Position numbers and translations under genes: made by a program. Under the pieces are notes generated by a model. The model was given only the letters and a program-made list of their open reading frames with translations, was not told the DNA's origin and ran no database searches. DNA of 64,000 nt from contig NZ_CAKKLV010000018.1 of assembly GCF_918698115.1 (NCBI RefSeq), positions 47,560 through 111,559 on the forward strand, read 5' to 3'. Of the stretch, positions 17,590-26,346 are shown piece by piece (the stretch's first letter is position 1; every line of letters starts with the position of its first letter). The stretch comes from Peribacillus sp. Bi96 (GTDB lineage Bacteria; Bacillota; Bacilli; Bacillales; DSM-1321).

Positions 17590-18915
17590 TTATAAAATTT
17601 CTTTTTCAACTGCTGTAAATGTCTCATCAAGGATTTCTATAATTCTTTCAACTTCTGATTTAGTAATGATTAAAGGCGGTGCGAATACAAGTGTATCTTG
17701 ATCAAACGTAACAGAACGGCAAATCAAACCATTTTTAGCCGCTTCAGCCACAAGTCTTGGGGCTAGTTGAGTTTCAAAGCCTTCCCCTGTTTGTTTATCC
17801 TTAACGATGGAGATGCCCCCAATCAGTCCTAGTGCTCTGACGTCCCCAACGATTGGGTGTTTGCTTTGAAGCTTCTTAAAGCCGGCAAGCAACTCTTCAC
17901 CACGCTTTTTCGAGTTTTCGATAAGATTTTCACGTTCAATTATTTCGATGTTTTTCAAAGCAACCGCACAAGCCATCGGATGACCGCTGTATGTGTAGCC
18001 ATGTAAAAGCGTGCCTTTTGATAGGGAAATGAAATCCTGATGCATCTTATCATTCAGGACCACACCGCCTAACTGTGCATATCCGCTCGTCACACCTTTT
18101 GCAAAGCACATCATATCCGGCACAACACCAAAGTGTTCAATTCCAAAATAAGTCCCTGTTCTTCCGAAACCTGTAATAACTTCATCCGTCACCATTAAAA
18201 TGCCGTATTCATTACAAAGCTCCCTTACTTCCTTAAAGTAGCCTTCAGGAGGAAGATTCACGCCACCGGCTCCTTGAATCGGTTCAGCGATAAATGCCGC
18301 AATCGTTTCTGGTCCTTCCTGTTCAATGACCTTACGCAACTCTTCAATGGATGAACCGTCTACATGATAAAAATCCGGAGCGGTGGAATTCGTGAAGTCA
18401 CGGAACGGTTTCAGGCCAGTCGCACTTGTAGCTCCCATAGCTACTCCATGATAGGATTTAGAACGGGAAACGATTTTTTGACGATTAGGCTGCCCTTTTA
18501 AAATCCAGTAATGACGAGCAAGTTTGATCGCCGTGTCATTCGATTCCGATCCACCTGAAGTGAAGAAAACAGCATTCAAATCCCCAGGAGCGACGGAAGC
18601 GATTTTGGCTGCCAAACGGATCGCCGGCTCATTGCTGAAAGTAGCGAAGCTTGAAGTGAAAGCTAACTTCGCCATTTGTTCTTTCGCCACATCAGCCAAC
18701 TCTTCTTGGCCGTGTCCAATATTCACGTTCCAAAGTGAAGCCATGCCATCAATGACTGTCCTGCCCGTGATGTCCGTAAGATATATTCCCTTACCTTCTT
18801 TAAAGATGAAACTTGGACCATCTGCCTGCTGTTGTTCAATTGCCGTAGTCGGATGAATAAAATGCTTTTTATCCAAATCTATTAATTCCTGAATACCTGA
18901 CTTCTCTTTAATCAT
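17590..18915 (-). CDS. Class III (omega) aminotransferase
   Basis: A 441-residue fold-type I PLP aminotransferase of the omega-amino acid group. Visible features are DGMASLWNVNIGHG, FFTSGGSESNDTAIKLAR, SRSKSYHG, the cofactor aspartate in MVTDEVITGFGRTG, and the PLP lysine in MMCFAKGVTSGYAQLGG. The group includes beta-alanine:pyruvate, taurine:pyruvate, putrescine and GABA transaminases; the substrate here cannot be read from sequence. It removes the amino group to give an aldehyde, oxidised by the next gene product. A frame-extending ATG at 18954 has no ribosome binding site and lies close to the predicted transcript start, so ATG 18915 with AGAAGGGTG is used. Confidence 0.88.
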   Translation of the reverse strand: MIKEKSGIQELIDLDKKHFIHPTTAIEQQQADGPSFIFKEGKGIYLTDITGRTVIDGMASLWNVNIGHGQEELADVAKEQMAKLAFTSSFATFSNEPAIRLAAKIASVAPGDLNAVFFTSGGSESNDTAIKLARHYWILKGQPNRQKIVSRSKSYHGVAMGATSATGLKPFRDFTNSTAPDFYHVDGSSIEELRKVIEQEGPETIAAFIAEPIQGAGGVNLPPEGYFKEVRELCNEYGILMVTDEVITGFGRTGTYFGIEHFGVVPDMMCFAKGVTSGYAQLGGVVLNDKMHQDFISLSKGTLLHGYTYSGHPMACAVALKNIEIIERENLIENSKKRGEELLAGFKKLQSKHPIVGDVRALGLIGGISIVKDKQTGEGFETQLAPRLVAEAAKNGLICRSVTFDQDTLVFAPPLIITKSEVERIIEILDETFTAVEKEIL

Positions 18916-18978
18916 GTAAAAAACACCCTTCTTTTGTAATGGATTTTTTATCATTTGCTATTTATATATTTATAGATA

Positions 18979-18995
18979 TTGCAAGATGCATGCCA
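18979..18995 (-). promoter_or_regulatory. Sigma-54 (-24/-12) promoter of the aminotransferase operon
   Basis: Minus-strand TGGCATGCATCTTGCAA carries GG at -24 and GC at -12 with the exact 10-bp spacing and differs by a single base from the promoter at 15944. The predicted start is near 18970, about 55 nt ahead of the aminotransferase ATG. Confidence 0.88.
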
Positions 18996-19033
18996 AAGTA
19001 TATGAACCTTATATAAAAGGGATTTGAGCTAAA

Positions 19034-19105
19034 TTGATTCATAAACAAATCAAAATGAAATGGTTTTGATTCATATATAAATCATTCGATTCATAAACAA
19101 ATCGA
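19034..19105. promoter_or_regulatory. Three operator-like repeats, candidate enhancer sites
   Basis: Three near-identical dyads lie upstream of the -24 element: TTGATTCATAAACAAATCAA (19034..19053), a middle copy with core GATTCATATATAAATC (19068..19083), and TCGATTCATAAACAAATCGA (19086..19105). The 16-nt cores of copies one and three are identical; copy two differs at two positions. Cores start at 19036, 19068 and 19088, spacings of 32 and 20 bp, close to whole helical turns. They sit about 65-135 bp upstream of the predicted transcript start, the normal place for a sigma-54 activator. They may also affect the divergent sigL gene. Confidence 0.75.
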
Positions 19106-19297
19106 TATATCCCTCATCCTTTTCACTAGATGCTAATATAAGTGATGTTTGTCGTATTTCATCATAATTCTTAGCGGTGTTACATAACCTGACATAAAAC
19201 GTTGAATTTTCAGAAGATTTGTATTATCATCATGTTATTAATATTTCATTCCATTTTGTGCCGCTTGGTTAATCTAAAATGAAAGAAGTTGATATAT

Positions 19298-20662
19298 ATG
19301 CAGGTAGGTTTTGAACTTCACCAAAAACAAACCTTGAAATTGTCATTAACCCCTGAATTACAACAGTCGATCAATATCCTTCAATATTCCGCCCATGAAC
19401 TAATAGATTTCCTACATAGACAGGCTAACGAGAATCCAGTTCTCGAAATAACTAAAATAAACAAAGAACCCCTCGCATCTCTCACTGAATCTAGTATTCG
19501 TTCACAAAAAATAAACTCTCAGATACGGTCCTCTAAAATTCGATCCAACGGAAATAATGACTACGACCCGATCAATAATTATTCCGTCAACACAGAAACA
19601 TTGGAAAACCATCTACTGGAACAAATTAGTATGCTTAGGTCCTTGAAAGCGATTGAAAGGGAGATTCTCCAATTTTTAATCGGAAACTTAAATGAATACG
19701 GATTTCTTGTATTGGATGCAAATTGGACCGCTTCGCTTTTTTCCGTGTCCGTGGATGAAATAGAAGATATGATTCAAGTATTGCAATCCCTTGATCCCAT
19801 TGGAGTAGGTGCTAAAGATCTGACTGATTGTTTACTCATTCAGCTGCGTGAGCATGATATTTACAATGAATTGGCGTGTACGATCGTTCAAAATCACTTA
19901 ACAGATTTAGCTGAAAAACGCTACAGGAAAATTGCGGGCCTACACAATGTGACCATTCAGGACGTACAAGAGGCCACTGATTTCATCCGTACGTTAAACC
20001 CTCGTCCCGTCAGTCATTTTTCCAATGACATGACTCAGTACATCGTTCCGGACGTTTACGTGGAAAAAGATAAAGAAGGATATTTAATAACGATCAACGA
20101 CAGCTTCACACCCAACCTTTCCATTAATCCTTATTATAAGGATTACGTCGCCATGAAGCCGGGCAATCGAGCTAACGATTACATCAAAGACCACATAAAT
20201 GATGCTCAACTACTTATTAAAGGACTTGAACAAAGGCAAATGACACTTTACAAAGTGACTGCGACAATCGTTGCGGAGCAACAAGAGTTTTTCATGACAG
20301 GGATTGCTGGATTAAAACCTATGACACTGAAAGATATTTCTGAAAAACTACAGCTTCATGAATCTACTATCAGCAGGGCCACGAGCAACAAATACATCCA
20401 GACGCCACACGGCCTCTTTAAACTAAAGAACTTCTTTACTAGAGGGTTAAATCGCGTGAACAGCCACGAAACTGAATCAACTACGACCATCAAAGAAAAA
20501 ATAAAGGTCTTGATTGCTGATGAGGATAAAATAAAGCCTTTTTCAGACCAGAAACTTTGTCAAATATTTGAAAGTGAAGGAACGAAGATTTCCCGTCGTA
20601 CCATTGCAAAATACCGGGAAGACCTTGGCATTCCAGGCTCCTCAAAACGGCGCAGATTTTAG
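19298..20662 (+). CDS. sigL: RNA polymerase sigma-54 factor
   Basis: Sigma-54 directs RNA polymerase to -24/-12 promoters and needs an ATP-driven activator. The 454-residue product has the glutamine-rich region I (LSLTPELQQSINILQYSAHELIDFLHRQANENP split across residues 15-50), the core-binding region, the helix-turn-helix region (LKDISEKLQLHESTISRATSNKYIQTPHG spans about 338-366) and a C-terminal RpoN box (SRRTIAKYRE). Length is normal for Firmicutes. An in-frame TTG at 19289 exists; ATG 19298 is preferred, with a weak GAAAGAAG upstream. It is divergent from the aminotransferase operon, whose promoter it should recognise. Confidence 0.95.
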   Translation: MQVGFELHQKQTLKLSLTPELQQSINILQYSAHELIDFLHRQANENPVLEITKINKEPLASLTESSIRSQKINSQIRSSKIRSNGNNDYDPINNYSVNTETLENHLLEQISMLRSLKAIEREILQFLIGNLNEYGFLVLDANWTASLFSVSVDEIEDMIQVLQSLDPIGVGAKDLTDCLLIQLREHDIYNELACTIVQNHLTDLAEKRYRKIAGLHNVTIQDVQEATDFIRTLNPRPVSHFSNDMTQYIVPDVYVEKDKEGYLITINDSFTPNLSINPYYKDYVAMKPGNRANDYIKDHINDAQLLIKGLEQRQMTLYKVTATIVAEQQEFFMTGIAGLKPMTLKDISEKLQLHESTISRATSNKYIQTPHGLFKLKNFFTRGLNRVNSHETESTTTIKEKIKVLIADEDKIKPFSDQKLCQIFESEGTKISRRTIAKYREDLGIPGSSKRRRF

Positions 20663-20691
20663 TTCATATGGCAGCCTCTTTTCATTTTATA

Positions 20692-20713
20692 AAGGCTCTT
20701 TCGAAAGAGCCTT
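20692..20713 (+). terminator. Probable terminator of sigL
   Basis: AAGGCTCTTTCGAAAGAGCCTT is a perfect 22-nt palindrome 30 nt after the sigL stop; the following T-run is weak. Confidence 0.6.
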
Positions 20714-20777
20714 CTATAATACTTCCTTTCATTCCCTTTTTAGAATCCGGATGCCTTCCTTCAAACTTAACAGAGTT

Positions 20778-21419
20778 TTATTTTTCACCCCATTTATCGT
20801 TGAATATAAGTTCATCCATCGCCCTTCTCTTTTCCCAATTGGCTAGTTCAAGAATGGGTTTATCCGGGTATTGATCCGTATATCCAATCGACATAAGTGC
20901 AATGGGTTCTACGTGCGGCGGAATATCCAAAATGTCACGAATATCATTTTTCTTATAAAAACTTACCCATCCCATTGCCAACCCTTCCGCATAGGCAGCT
21001 AGCCACATATTTTGAATCGCACAGGCGGTGGATAAAATATCCGTTTCCGGAATGGAGTTCCTCCCCAAAACATGGGAGCCACCCCGTGTCGGGTCACATG
21101 TTACGCAAATGGTATATGGTGCTTCTTTTAACCCCTCCACTTTCAAACTAAGAAACTTATTCTCTTTACCGCCTTCATAATGAATGGCGAGCGCCCTTCT
21201 TTCTTTATCCGCTGCCCATGCCAAACGGTTCTTGGTTTCCTGAGATGAAATCACAATGAAACTCCAAGGTTGCATGAATCCTACAGACGGAGCATGATGT
21301 GCAGCATCCAAAATTCTGCGGAGTATATCTTTTGAAATGGGCTTAGGTAAAAAACTCCTTATATCCCTTCTGTTATAAATGGCTTTATATACGGCAGCTT
21401 GTTCTTCATTAGTAAACAT
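20778..21419 (-). CDS. bluB: 5,6-dimethylbenzimidazole synthase
   Basis: BluB cleaves reduced FMN with oxygen to give dimethylbenzimidazole, the lower ligand of vitamin B12. The 213-residue protein is a nitroreductase-fold member with the BluB-specific stretches YNRRDIRSFLP, HHAPSVGFMQPWSFI, KENKFLSLKVEGLKEAPY and LAAYAEGLAMGWVSFY. These distinguish it from ordinary nitroreductases such as the one at 50.4 kb. GGGGGG lies 6 nt before the ATG. It stands alone between convergent and co-directional neighbours; no cobalamin genes or B12 riboswitch are near. Confidence 0.88.
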   Translation of the reverse strand: MFTNEEQAAVYKAIYNRRDIRSFLPKPISKDILRRILDAAHHAPSVGFMQPWSFIVISSQETKNRLAWAADKERRALAIHYEGGKENKFLSLKVEGLKEAPYTICVTCDPTRGGSHVLGRNSIPETDILSTACAIQNMWLAAYAEGLAMGWVSFYKKNDIRDILDIPPHVEPIALMSIGYTDQYPDKPILELANWEKRRAMDELIFNDKWGEK

Positions 21420-21526
21420 CGTTTCCCCCCATGCTTCCGACTCCCCGGAAGTTTATCTGAAAATCCAATAAAAAGTGCACAGGTAAACCTCTACAATGTA
21501 GATTTACCTTTCAAGATATCCCTGAT

Positions 21527-22132
21527 TCAACTTGTTCCATCTACCACAAGATCCGCTCTTTCTCGGGGCCTTTGCGCGTCCACATAGAGATCTTCATGAA
21601 CCATCCAATTATCCTCCCACATCTGACGCGCATCTTCACCATCCCGCTCGAGGCCACGTTTCAAACGTAATTCACGAGGACATTCAACCCAAATCGTGAA
21701 ATTCTCGGCCCCTGCCAATTCTTTACGGATTGAATACGTTCCTTCAATAATGACAAGGCCTTCAGCCGGAACCTTATGCCATTCAGCCATCGTGTCCGTT
21801 TCCCAATCATACCGTTGATATCTTGCTTCCTCCCCCAAGGTAAGCGGTTGCAGGATTTGGTTAAAAACCCGCTCCCAATCATAATCTGCACCAATTTCTT
21901 TTTGGCAGGGGGGCAGTTGGATCCTTTGCGATGATGGCAAATAAAAGTCGTCCATATGAACAACCGCACTACCCGGACATGCTGCTTGGATACGGGAAGC
22001 TAGTGTACTTTTTCCAGACCCACCCCGGCCATCTATGGCCATTATATATGGAGGTCGTGTTTTTGAAATTGCGTGAATTTCGGCTATAAGACTTTGAATC
22101 GTATACTGTCCGTTAAGCGTTGGAAAGTTCAT
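21527..22132 (-). CDS. Uridine kinase-like P-loop NTPase
   Basis: About 201 residues. The Walker A motif is GRGGSGKST (about residue 35-43), followed by the VHMDDFYLPS segment typical of uridine kinase/phosphoribulokinase relatives, and a RWD-like IIEGTYSIR strand. It probably phosphorylates a small molecule; the acceptor is unknown. It lacks the tight sequence of housekeeping Udk, so it is annotated as kinase-like only. The frame offers ATG at 22138 and 22132; the latter is 7 nt from AGGAGG and is chosen. Confidence 0.75.
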   Translation of the reverse strand: MNFPTLNGQYTIQSLIAEIHAISKTRPPYIMAIDGRGGSGKSTLASRIQAACPGSAVVHMDDFYLPSSQRIQLPPCQKEIGADYDWERVFNQILQPLTLGEEARYQRYDWETDTMAEWHKVPAEGLVIIEGTYSIRKELAGAENFTIWVECPRELRLKRGLERDGEDARQMWEDNWMVHEDLYVDAQRPRERADLVVDGTS

Positions 22133-22138
22133 GCGCAT

Positions 22139-22449
22139 TCCTCCTATACTACTTATTTCTATTCGTCCTCCCTTGTATTCCTTCCTTGAGAGAAAATATG
22201 AACAAAAAAATAAGAAGAAAATGCACCTATTGACTAAAATCCAAGTCCCTCTTCGTGTTTTTCAAAAACTTTCCAAACCGTCGCCATTTAGATCAAGGAA
22301 TGAAATTCCGATATCGACGCAGCAAAGAAATACCGCTTATGCGCTGCAGGATGCCCAGTCGGATTGGACGAAGACAAAAAGAATGGGCTGATGCTGTTCT
22401 ACTCATCGAAGGTTCTCCGGAACAGCTAACTTTCGTGCCCCATTGGATA
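22139..22449. other. Intergenic stretch with coding-like remnants
   Basis: No complete gene is supported. Two plus-strand frames (22131..22391 and 22255..22455) alternate in coding-like content; the second ends in ADAVLLIEGSPEQLTFVP. They lack ribosome binding sites and are probably remains of a small decayed gene or chance. Confidence 0.3.
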
Positions 22450-23949
22450 CTATAGCCCGGTTGCTAATACGTTTTCTTGTTCTGCCAGCATCACGACTAT
22501 CTTATCCTGGATGGCCGTGATGCCTTTTTCTTCTACAAAATTATTCAGGATGATGGAAAATATGACTTTTTCCCCTCTTTTGGTCGTCACATAACCTGAT
22601 AACGAGCTCGTTCCTGAAATGGTCCCTGTTTTCGCGCGAACGTTCCCAGCTGCATCCGTCCCTTTCATCCGCTTTCTTAACGTACCGCCAACCATCCGAT
22701 CTTCGTTCCCCGCAATCGGCAAAGCATTGGAGTAAGCAGAAAACCAAGGTTTTTCCTGTACGGCATATAGCAGCTTCGTTATTTCATTCGCTGGAATCAT
22801 ATTGACTTGGGAAATGCCCGATCCATCACGCATCTTGATCGTTCGCGTATCGAGCCCCATACCCTTCATCTGATTTCGGGCGACTTTCAATCCATCTTCC
22901 CAGCTTCCGTCCCCGTTCGCCTCTTTGCCCATTTCCTTTATCAAAACTTCGGCATGGCTGTTGTTGCTCAATTTCATGAAAGGTATAAGAAGTTGGGAAA
23001 GCGGCATGGAGTGGTGTGTGGCGATCAAGTTCGCTTCTACTGGCGTATTCCCTTTTCTCCTGTCTCCTAATACTTTAATTCCTTGTTTCTTCATTGATTT
23101 TTCAAATAGGTTCAGTGCATATTCTGTTGGATCTTTCACCGAGATCCACTCTTTGATCTCTCCGGCATGCTCCGGGATGGTTCCGGTCACCGTAACGACA
23201 TGTGTGTCATGAGACCGATCGACCTCAATTTTCTTTTTGCCGTCTGCCGCTACTGTTTTCGTTTTGTTGATGATCTTCACATAATCCGTCTCCGGTTTCA
23301 GCTTCACCGTTGCCACACTTCCAGCCTTATCACCTGGTGTTACCTTCACGATAATGGTTCCGGTATCATAGTCTTCATCCGGGGAAGCGGTTAAGGCAGA
23401 AACAGCTGCCCCGTAATATTCCTGTTCATCGCCCCAAACGAGATCTTGCGAATAACGAACATCATCATACCAGGAATCATCGCCGAAAAGATCTCCATGG
23501 ACGAGCTTAACTTGTTTTCTCTTCAGTGAAGCTGCCAATTCATCAAAATCTTTTTCCAATAATGTGGGATCTCCCTTTCCTTTCAGATACACATTTCCCT
23601 GAAGAACATGCCCAACCTGCACTCCCTTCATATATAATTCCGTTTGAAATACATGATCTTCCCCTAATGTTTCCAGTGCAGCTGCAGCAGTCAAAAGCTT
23701 AAGGTTAGAAGCAGGACGCAATCGCGTTTGCGAACCTCGTTCATATATCATTTCCCCCGTTTCTGCTGAACGAATGGATATTCCCGTTAGTGCGCCTGAC
23801 AATGCCGGGGAATTATCCAGAATACGTTGAATTTCCATACCAAGGTTTCCCTCATCATTCGCAGCCTGCATCGATTCTCCATTAAAAAAACAAATCAAAA
23901 ACAGGAAGAAGATAAAACTTAACTTCCTTTTATATGTCAAAACTATCAC
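22450..23949 (-). CDS. dacC: D-alanyl-D-alanine carboxypeptidase/endopeptidase, PBP4 type
   Basis: This 499-residue S13-family penicillin-binding protein trims or cleaves D-Ala peptides of peptidoglycan outside the membrane. It has a signal peptide (KRKLSFIFFLFLICFF, cleaved near residue 29), the SxxK active site PASNLK (Ser 81, Lys 84), the SxN triad SNN and the KTG triad AKTGTIS. A large insert between SxxK and SxN is typical of the class. Length agrees with B. subtilis DacC/PBP4a (about 490). No partner genes lie beside it. Confidence 0.9.
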   Translation of the reverse strand: MIVLTYKRKLSFIFFLFLICFFNGESMQAANDEGNLGMEIQRILDNSPALSGALTGISIRSAETGEMIYERGSQTRLRPASNLKLLTAAAALETLGEDHVFQTELYMKGVQVGHVLQGNVYLKGKGDPTLLEKDFDELAASLKRKQVKLVHGDLFGDDSWYDDVRYSQDLVWGDEQEYYGAAVSALTASPDEDYDTGTIIVKVTPGDKAGSVATVKLKPETDYVKIINKTKTVAADGKKKIEVDRSHDTHVVTVTGTIPEHAGEIKEWISVKDPTEYALNLFEKSMKKQGIKVLGDRRKGNTPVEANLIATHHSMPLSQLLIPFMKLSNNSHAEVLIKEMGKEANGDGSWEDGLKVARNQMKGMGLDTRTIKMRDGSGISQVNMIPANEITKLLYAVQEKPWFSAYSNALPIAGNEDRMVGGTLRKRMKGTDAAGNVRAKTGTISGTSSLSGYVTTKRGEKVIFSIILNNFVEEKGITAIQDKIVVMLAEQENVLATGL

Positions 23950-24102
23950 TCCTACTCTAAAAACTAACTCCTACTATCTTGTCCATTTTCCATTCTTATA
24001 AAAGGAAAAGATTTACTCGAAGTTCCCTATTACACGCACTCAAATAACGATCTGATGATTTAAACGCCGTTCCATAGTTTCATATATCTGTACGATAAAC
24101 TG

Positions 24103-24130
24103 GGAACTTTTATGAAAGATGATCCGTATA
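24103..24130 (+). promoter_or_regulatory. ECF-sigma-type promoter of ydbST
   Basis: GGAACT (24103-24108), a 16-nt spacer and CGTATA (24125-24130) fit the ECF consensus of Bacillus sigma-W, sigma-X and sigma-M. It lies 30 nt ahead of the ydbS start. Which ECF factor reads it cannot be decided by eye. Confidence 0.65.
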
Positions 24131-24159
24131 AGTATAAAGACATAGTAAGGAGTGAACAT

Positions 24160-24654
24160 ATGTATTCAAAGATACATCCACCAACGAAGAAGATTTCCAA
24201 AGAATCCGTGAAAGTTTGGCGAATGACTGAAGCCATTACCAATCTCATCATCCTCGCCGTCCTTGGCACCCTATTGTTTGTTGATAATTATTTTGAATGG
24301 AGAGAATGGATTGGATGGATTTTAAACGGACTTATCTTTTTACTAATTATCCATGCCATCTGGTCCATCTTCATTGAACCAACCTTGTTGCAAAAATATT
24401 GGCGTTACGACGTGAACGAAGAATTCATTCAAACAAAACAAGGCTCTTGGAATGAAACCCATGAACTCATTCCGATGACGAAAGTTCAGTCCGTCAAATT
24501 GAACCAAGGTCCGTTTTTGCGAAAATATAACCTTTATTCACTTAGTATCGGAACTATGGGGGATTCTCATGACATACCTGCCATCCCAGAGAAAGAAGCG
24601 TATGAATTACGAGATAAAATTGCCCATTTCGCAAAAATTAAGGAAGTGGACTAA
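24160..24654 (+). CDS. ydbS: Bacterial PH domain membrane protein YdbS
   Basis: The 164-residue protein has two membrane helices (about 30-47 and 52-70) and one bPH2 (DUF304) domain with WRYDVNEEFIQTKQGSW and LIPMTKVQSVKLNQGPFLRKYNLYSLSIGTMG. In B. subtilis ydbST belongs to the sigma-W regulon and helps resist antimicrobial peptides made by other bacilli. Here the promoter is of ECF type, in agreement. The open frame reaches 24112, but that ATG lies inside the promoter; the ATG at 24160 follows AAGGAGTG. The stop codon overlaps the ydbT start (TAATG). Confidence 0.88.
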   Translation: MYSKIHPPTKKISKESVKVWRMTEAITNLIILAVLGTLLFVDNYFEWREWIGWILNGLIFLLIIHAIWSIFIEPTLLQKYWRYDVNEEFIQTKQGSWNETHELIPMTKVQSVKLNQGPFLRKYNLYSLSIGTMGDSHDIPAIPEKEAYELRDKIAHFAKIKEVD

Positions 24655-26126
24655 TGATGGAAGAACATGCAAAACGGTTACACCCTTTCATAATCACTTT
24701 CGAATTATGGAAATTGCTGAAAGGGAACGTTTTTTTCATAATCATGCTTTATGTACTGAACTTCGGTTCTGAAAAGATATATATGAAGGTACTCCAAATC
24801 GGTTTTCTAGTTTATCTGGTTTGGAAAGTCATTTCCATCATTCTTAAATGGTATACCTATAACTATCAAATAAAAGAAGGAACCATATATATTACCTCAG
24901 GACTTATCTCGAAATCGTATCGAACGGTCCCGCTTCAAAAAGTCCAGAATGTTCAACAACGTACGACGTTATTCCACAAAATTTTCAGCCTGACTTCTTT
25001 AACTTTCGAAACAGGAATGACTGGCGATCAGGGGACTGTCCCTTTCGAAGTGATTTCTCGAAAAGAGGCTGAACGGCTTGAGCGGGTGTATTCGTCAAAA
25101 CAAGAACTTTTCGATATTGAAGCAGATATTCCAAAAGAGCAAATCGTGGAGAACATGGAATCATTGACTGAAAAAAAGATCCATTTCACCCCAACCAAAC
25201 AAGATATCCTGAAGGCCTCCATTACATCGCTTAGCTTTCTGGCTCTTATTCCCATTGTGGCTACGATATATAACACACTCGATGATTTTATCAATTTGGA
25301 GAATGCCGAAGGGTTCCTTGCCACGTTTTTGGATACGTGGTGGGTCATGACCATCGTCATTACAGCCCTTATATGTGTTGCCGTCGCCTTCGGAATCGTC
25401 TCCACATTCGTTAAATATGGAAAATATGAAATTTCTTCCGATCACGAGCGCATATATATCAAGAAAGGTGTACTGGACGAATCCGCTTTTTCGATTCAGA
25501 AAGAAAAGGTGCAAGCTGTTGAAATCACCCAATCACTCATTAAAAGAATGCTAGGTTTGGCAGAAGTTAAACTGATAAGTGCAGGAAGTACGGGCGATGA
25601 AGAACTTGAAACGAATACGCTCTATCCTTTTTTATCGATTGAACGGGCTTATGGGATGGTAGAAGAGATTTTACCCGCATATAAAGTGGAACGGTCAATG
25701 AAGTCGCTATCGAAACAAGCCTTCAAAATCCGCATGCTGCGGCCGAGCTATTTCTGGATTCTTTCGACTGTGGCAATCTATTATTTCAAACCGGCCATGT
25801 GGTATGTATCATTGATTTTACTCGTCCTCATTTACACATTGAGAATACTGGATTACACAAATAGCCGTTACTTGTTAAATGATGAGTTCATCCAATTTAA
25901 ATCCGGGAGTTTGGGAACATCGCTATTCATTACCAAAAGAAGCAAGGTCATTCAAATTGAAGTGGAACGTTCGAAGTTGCAAAAGCTTTTCGGGCTCGCC
26001 TCCATCGAAACGATCAACCGCTCCAAGCCTGTGCACCATACAAAGCTTCAAGACGTATCCGTTGAATATGCTGACGAGTTTTACACGTGGTATACAGGCA
26101 GGACAATGAATATTCAAATCGAATAA
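24654..26126 (+). CDS. ydbT: Bacterial PH domain membrane protein YdbT
   Basis: The 490-residue protein carries three bPH2 repeats, each with the pattern of a Y-x-I-x-x-G strand and a VPLxKVQNVQ-like loop (near residues 80-150, 240-320 and 390-480), interleaved with paired membrane helices (about 25-60, 185-250 and 355-385). It is translationally coupled to ydbS by a 1-nt overlap and is predicted to act with it in envelope defence against peptide antibiotics. Its molecular action is unknown. A terminator follows at 26145. Confidence 0.88.
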   Translation: MMEEHAKRLHPFIITFELWKLLKGNVFFIIMLYVLNFGSEKIYMKVLQIGFLVYLVWKVISIILKWYTYNYQIKEGTIYITSGLISKSYRTVPLQKVQNVQQRTTLFHKIFSLTSLTFETGMTGDQGTVPFEVISRKEAERLERVYSSKQELFDIEADIPKEQIVENMESLTEKKIHFTPTKQDILKASITSLSFLALIPIVATIYNTLDDFINLENAEGFLATFLDTWWVMTIVITALICVAVAFGIVSTFVKYGKYEISSDHERIYIKKGVLDESAFSIQKEKVQAVEITQSLIKRMLGLAEVKLISAGSTGDEELETNTLYPFLSIERAYGMVEEILPAYKVERSMKSLSKQAFKIRMLRPSYFWILSTVAIYYFKPAMWYVSLILLVLIYTLRILDYTNSRYLLNDEFIQFKSGSLGTSLFITKRSKVIQIEVERSKLQKLFGLASIETINRSKPVHHTKLQDVSVEYADEFYTWYTGRTMNIQIE

Positions 26127-26144
26127 TAGGCCACCAATTATGGA

Positions 26145-26176
26145 AGAGTTGACTAGGGCAGTCAGCTCTTTTTTTC
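26145..26176 (+). terminator. Intrinsic terminator of ydbST
   Basis: AGAGTTGACT and AGTCAGCTCT form a 10-bp stem followed by TTTTTTT. Confidence 0.85.
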
Positions 26177-26346
26177 ATCTATATCCCCTCTCGCCTACCC
26201 GTATAATACCTTTTTTGAAATCCGCACTCCCAAGCACAACTAATTATGGGAATTTTCTAACTTAAAGCTTCAAAAAAGTGAATGCAGACCGAAATATCTT
26301 ATAGAAGCCAAAATTAAATTAAAGGTACATAAGGAGCATTGTCAAT

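Noticed and set aside
20778..21419. Annotation as a general nitroreductase
   Set aside because: BluB-specific stretches such as GFMQPWSFI and ENKFLSLKVEGL give a better assignment.
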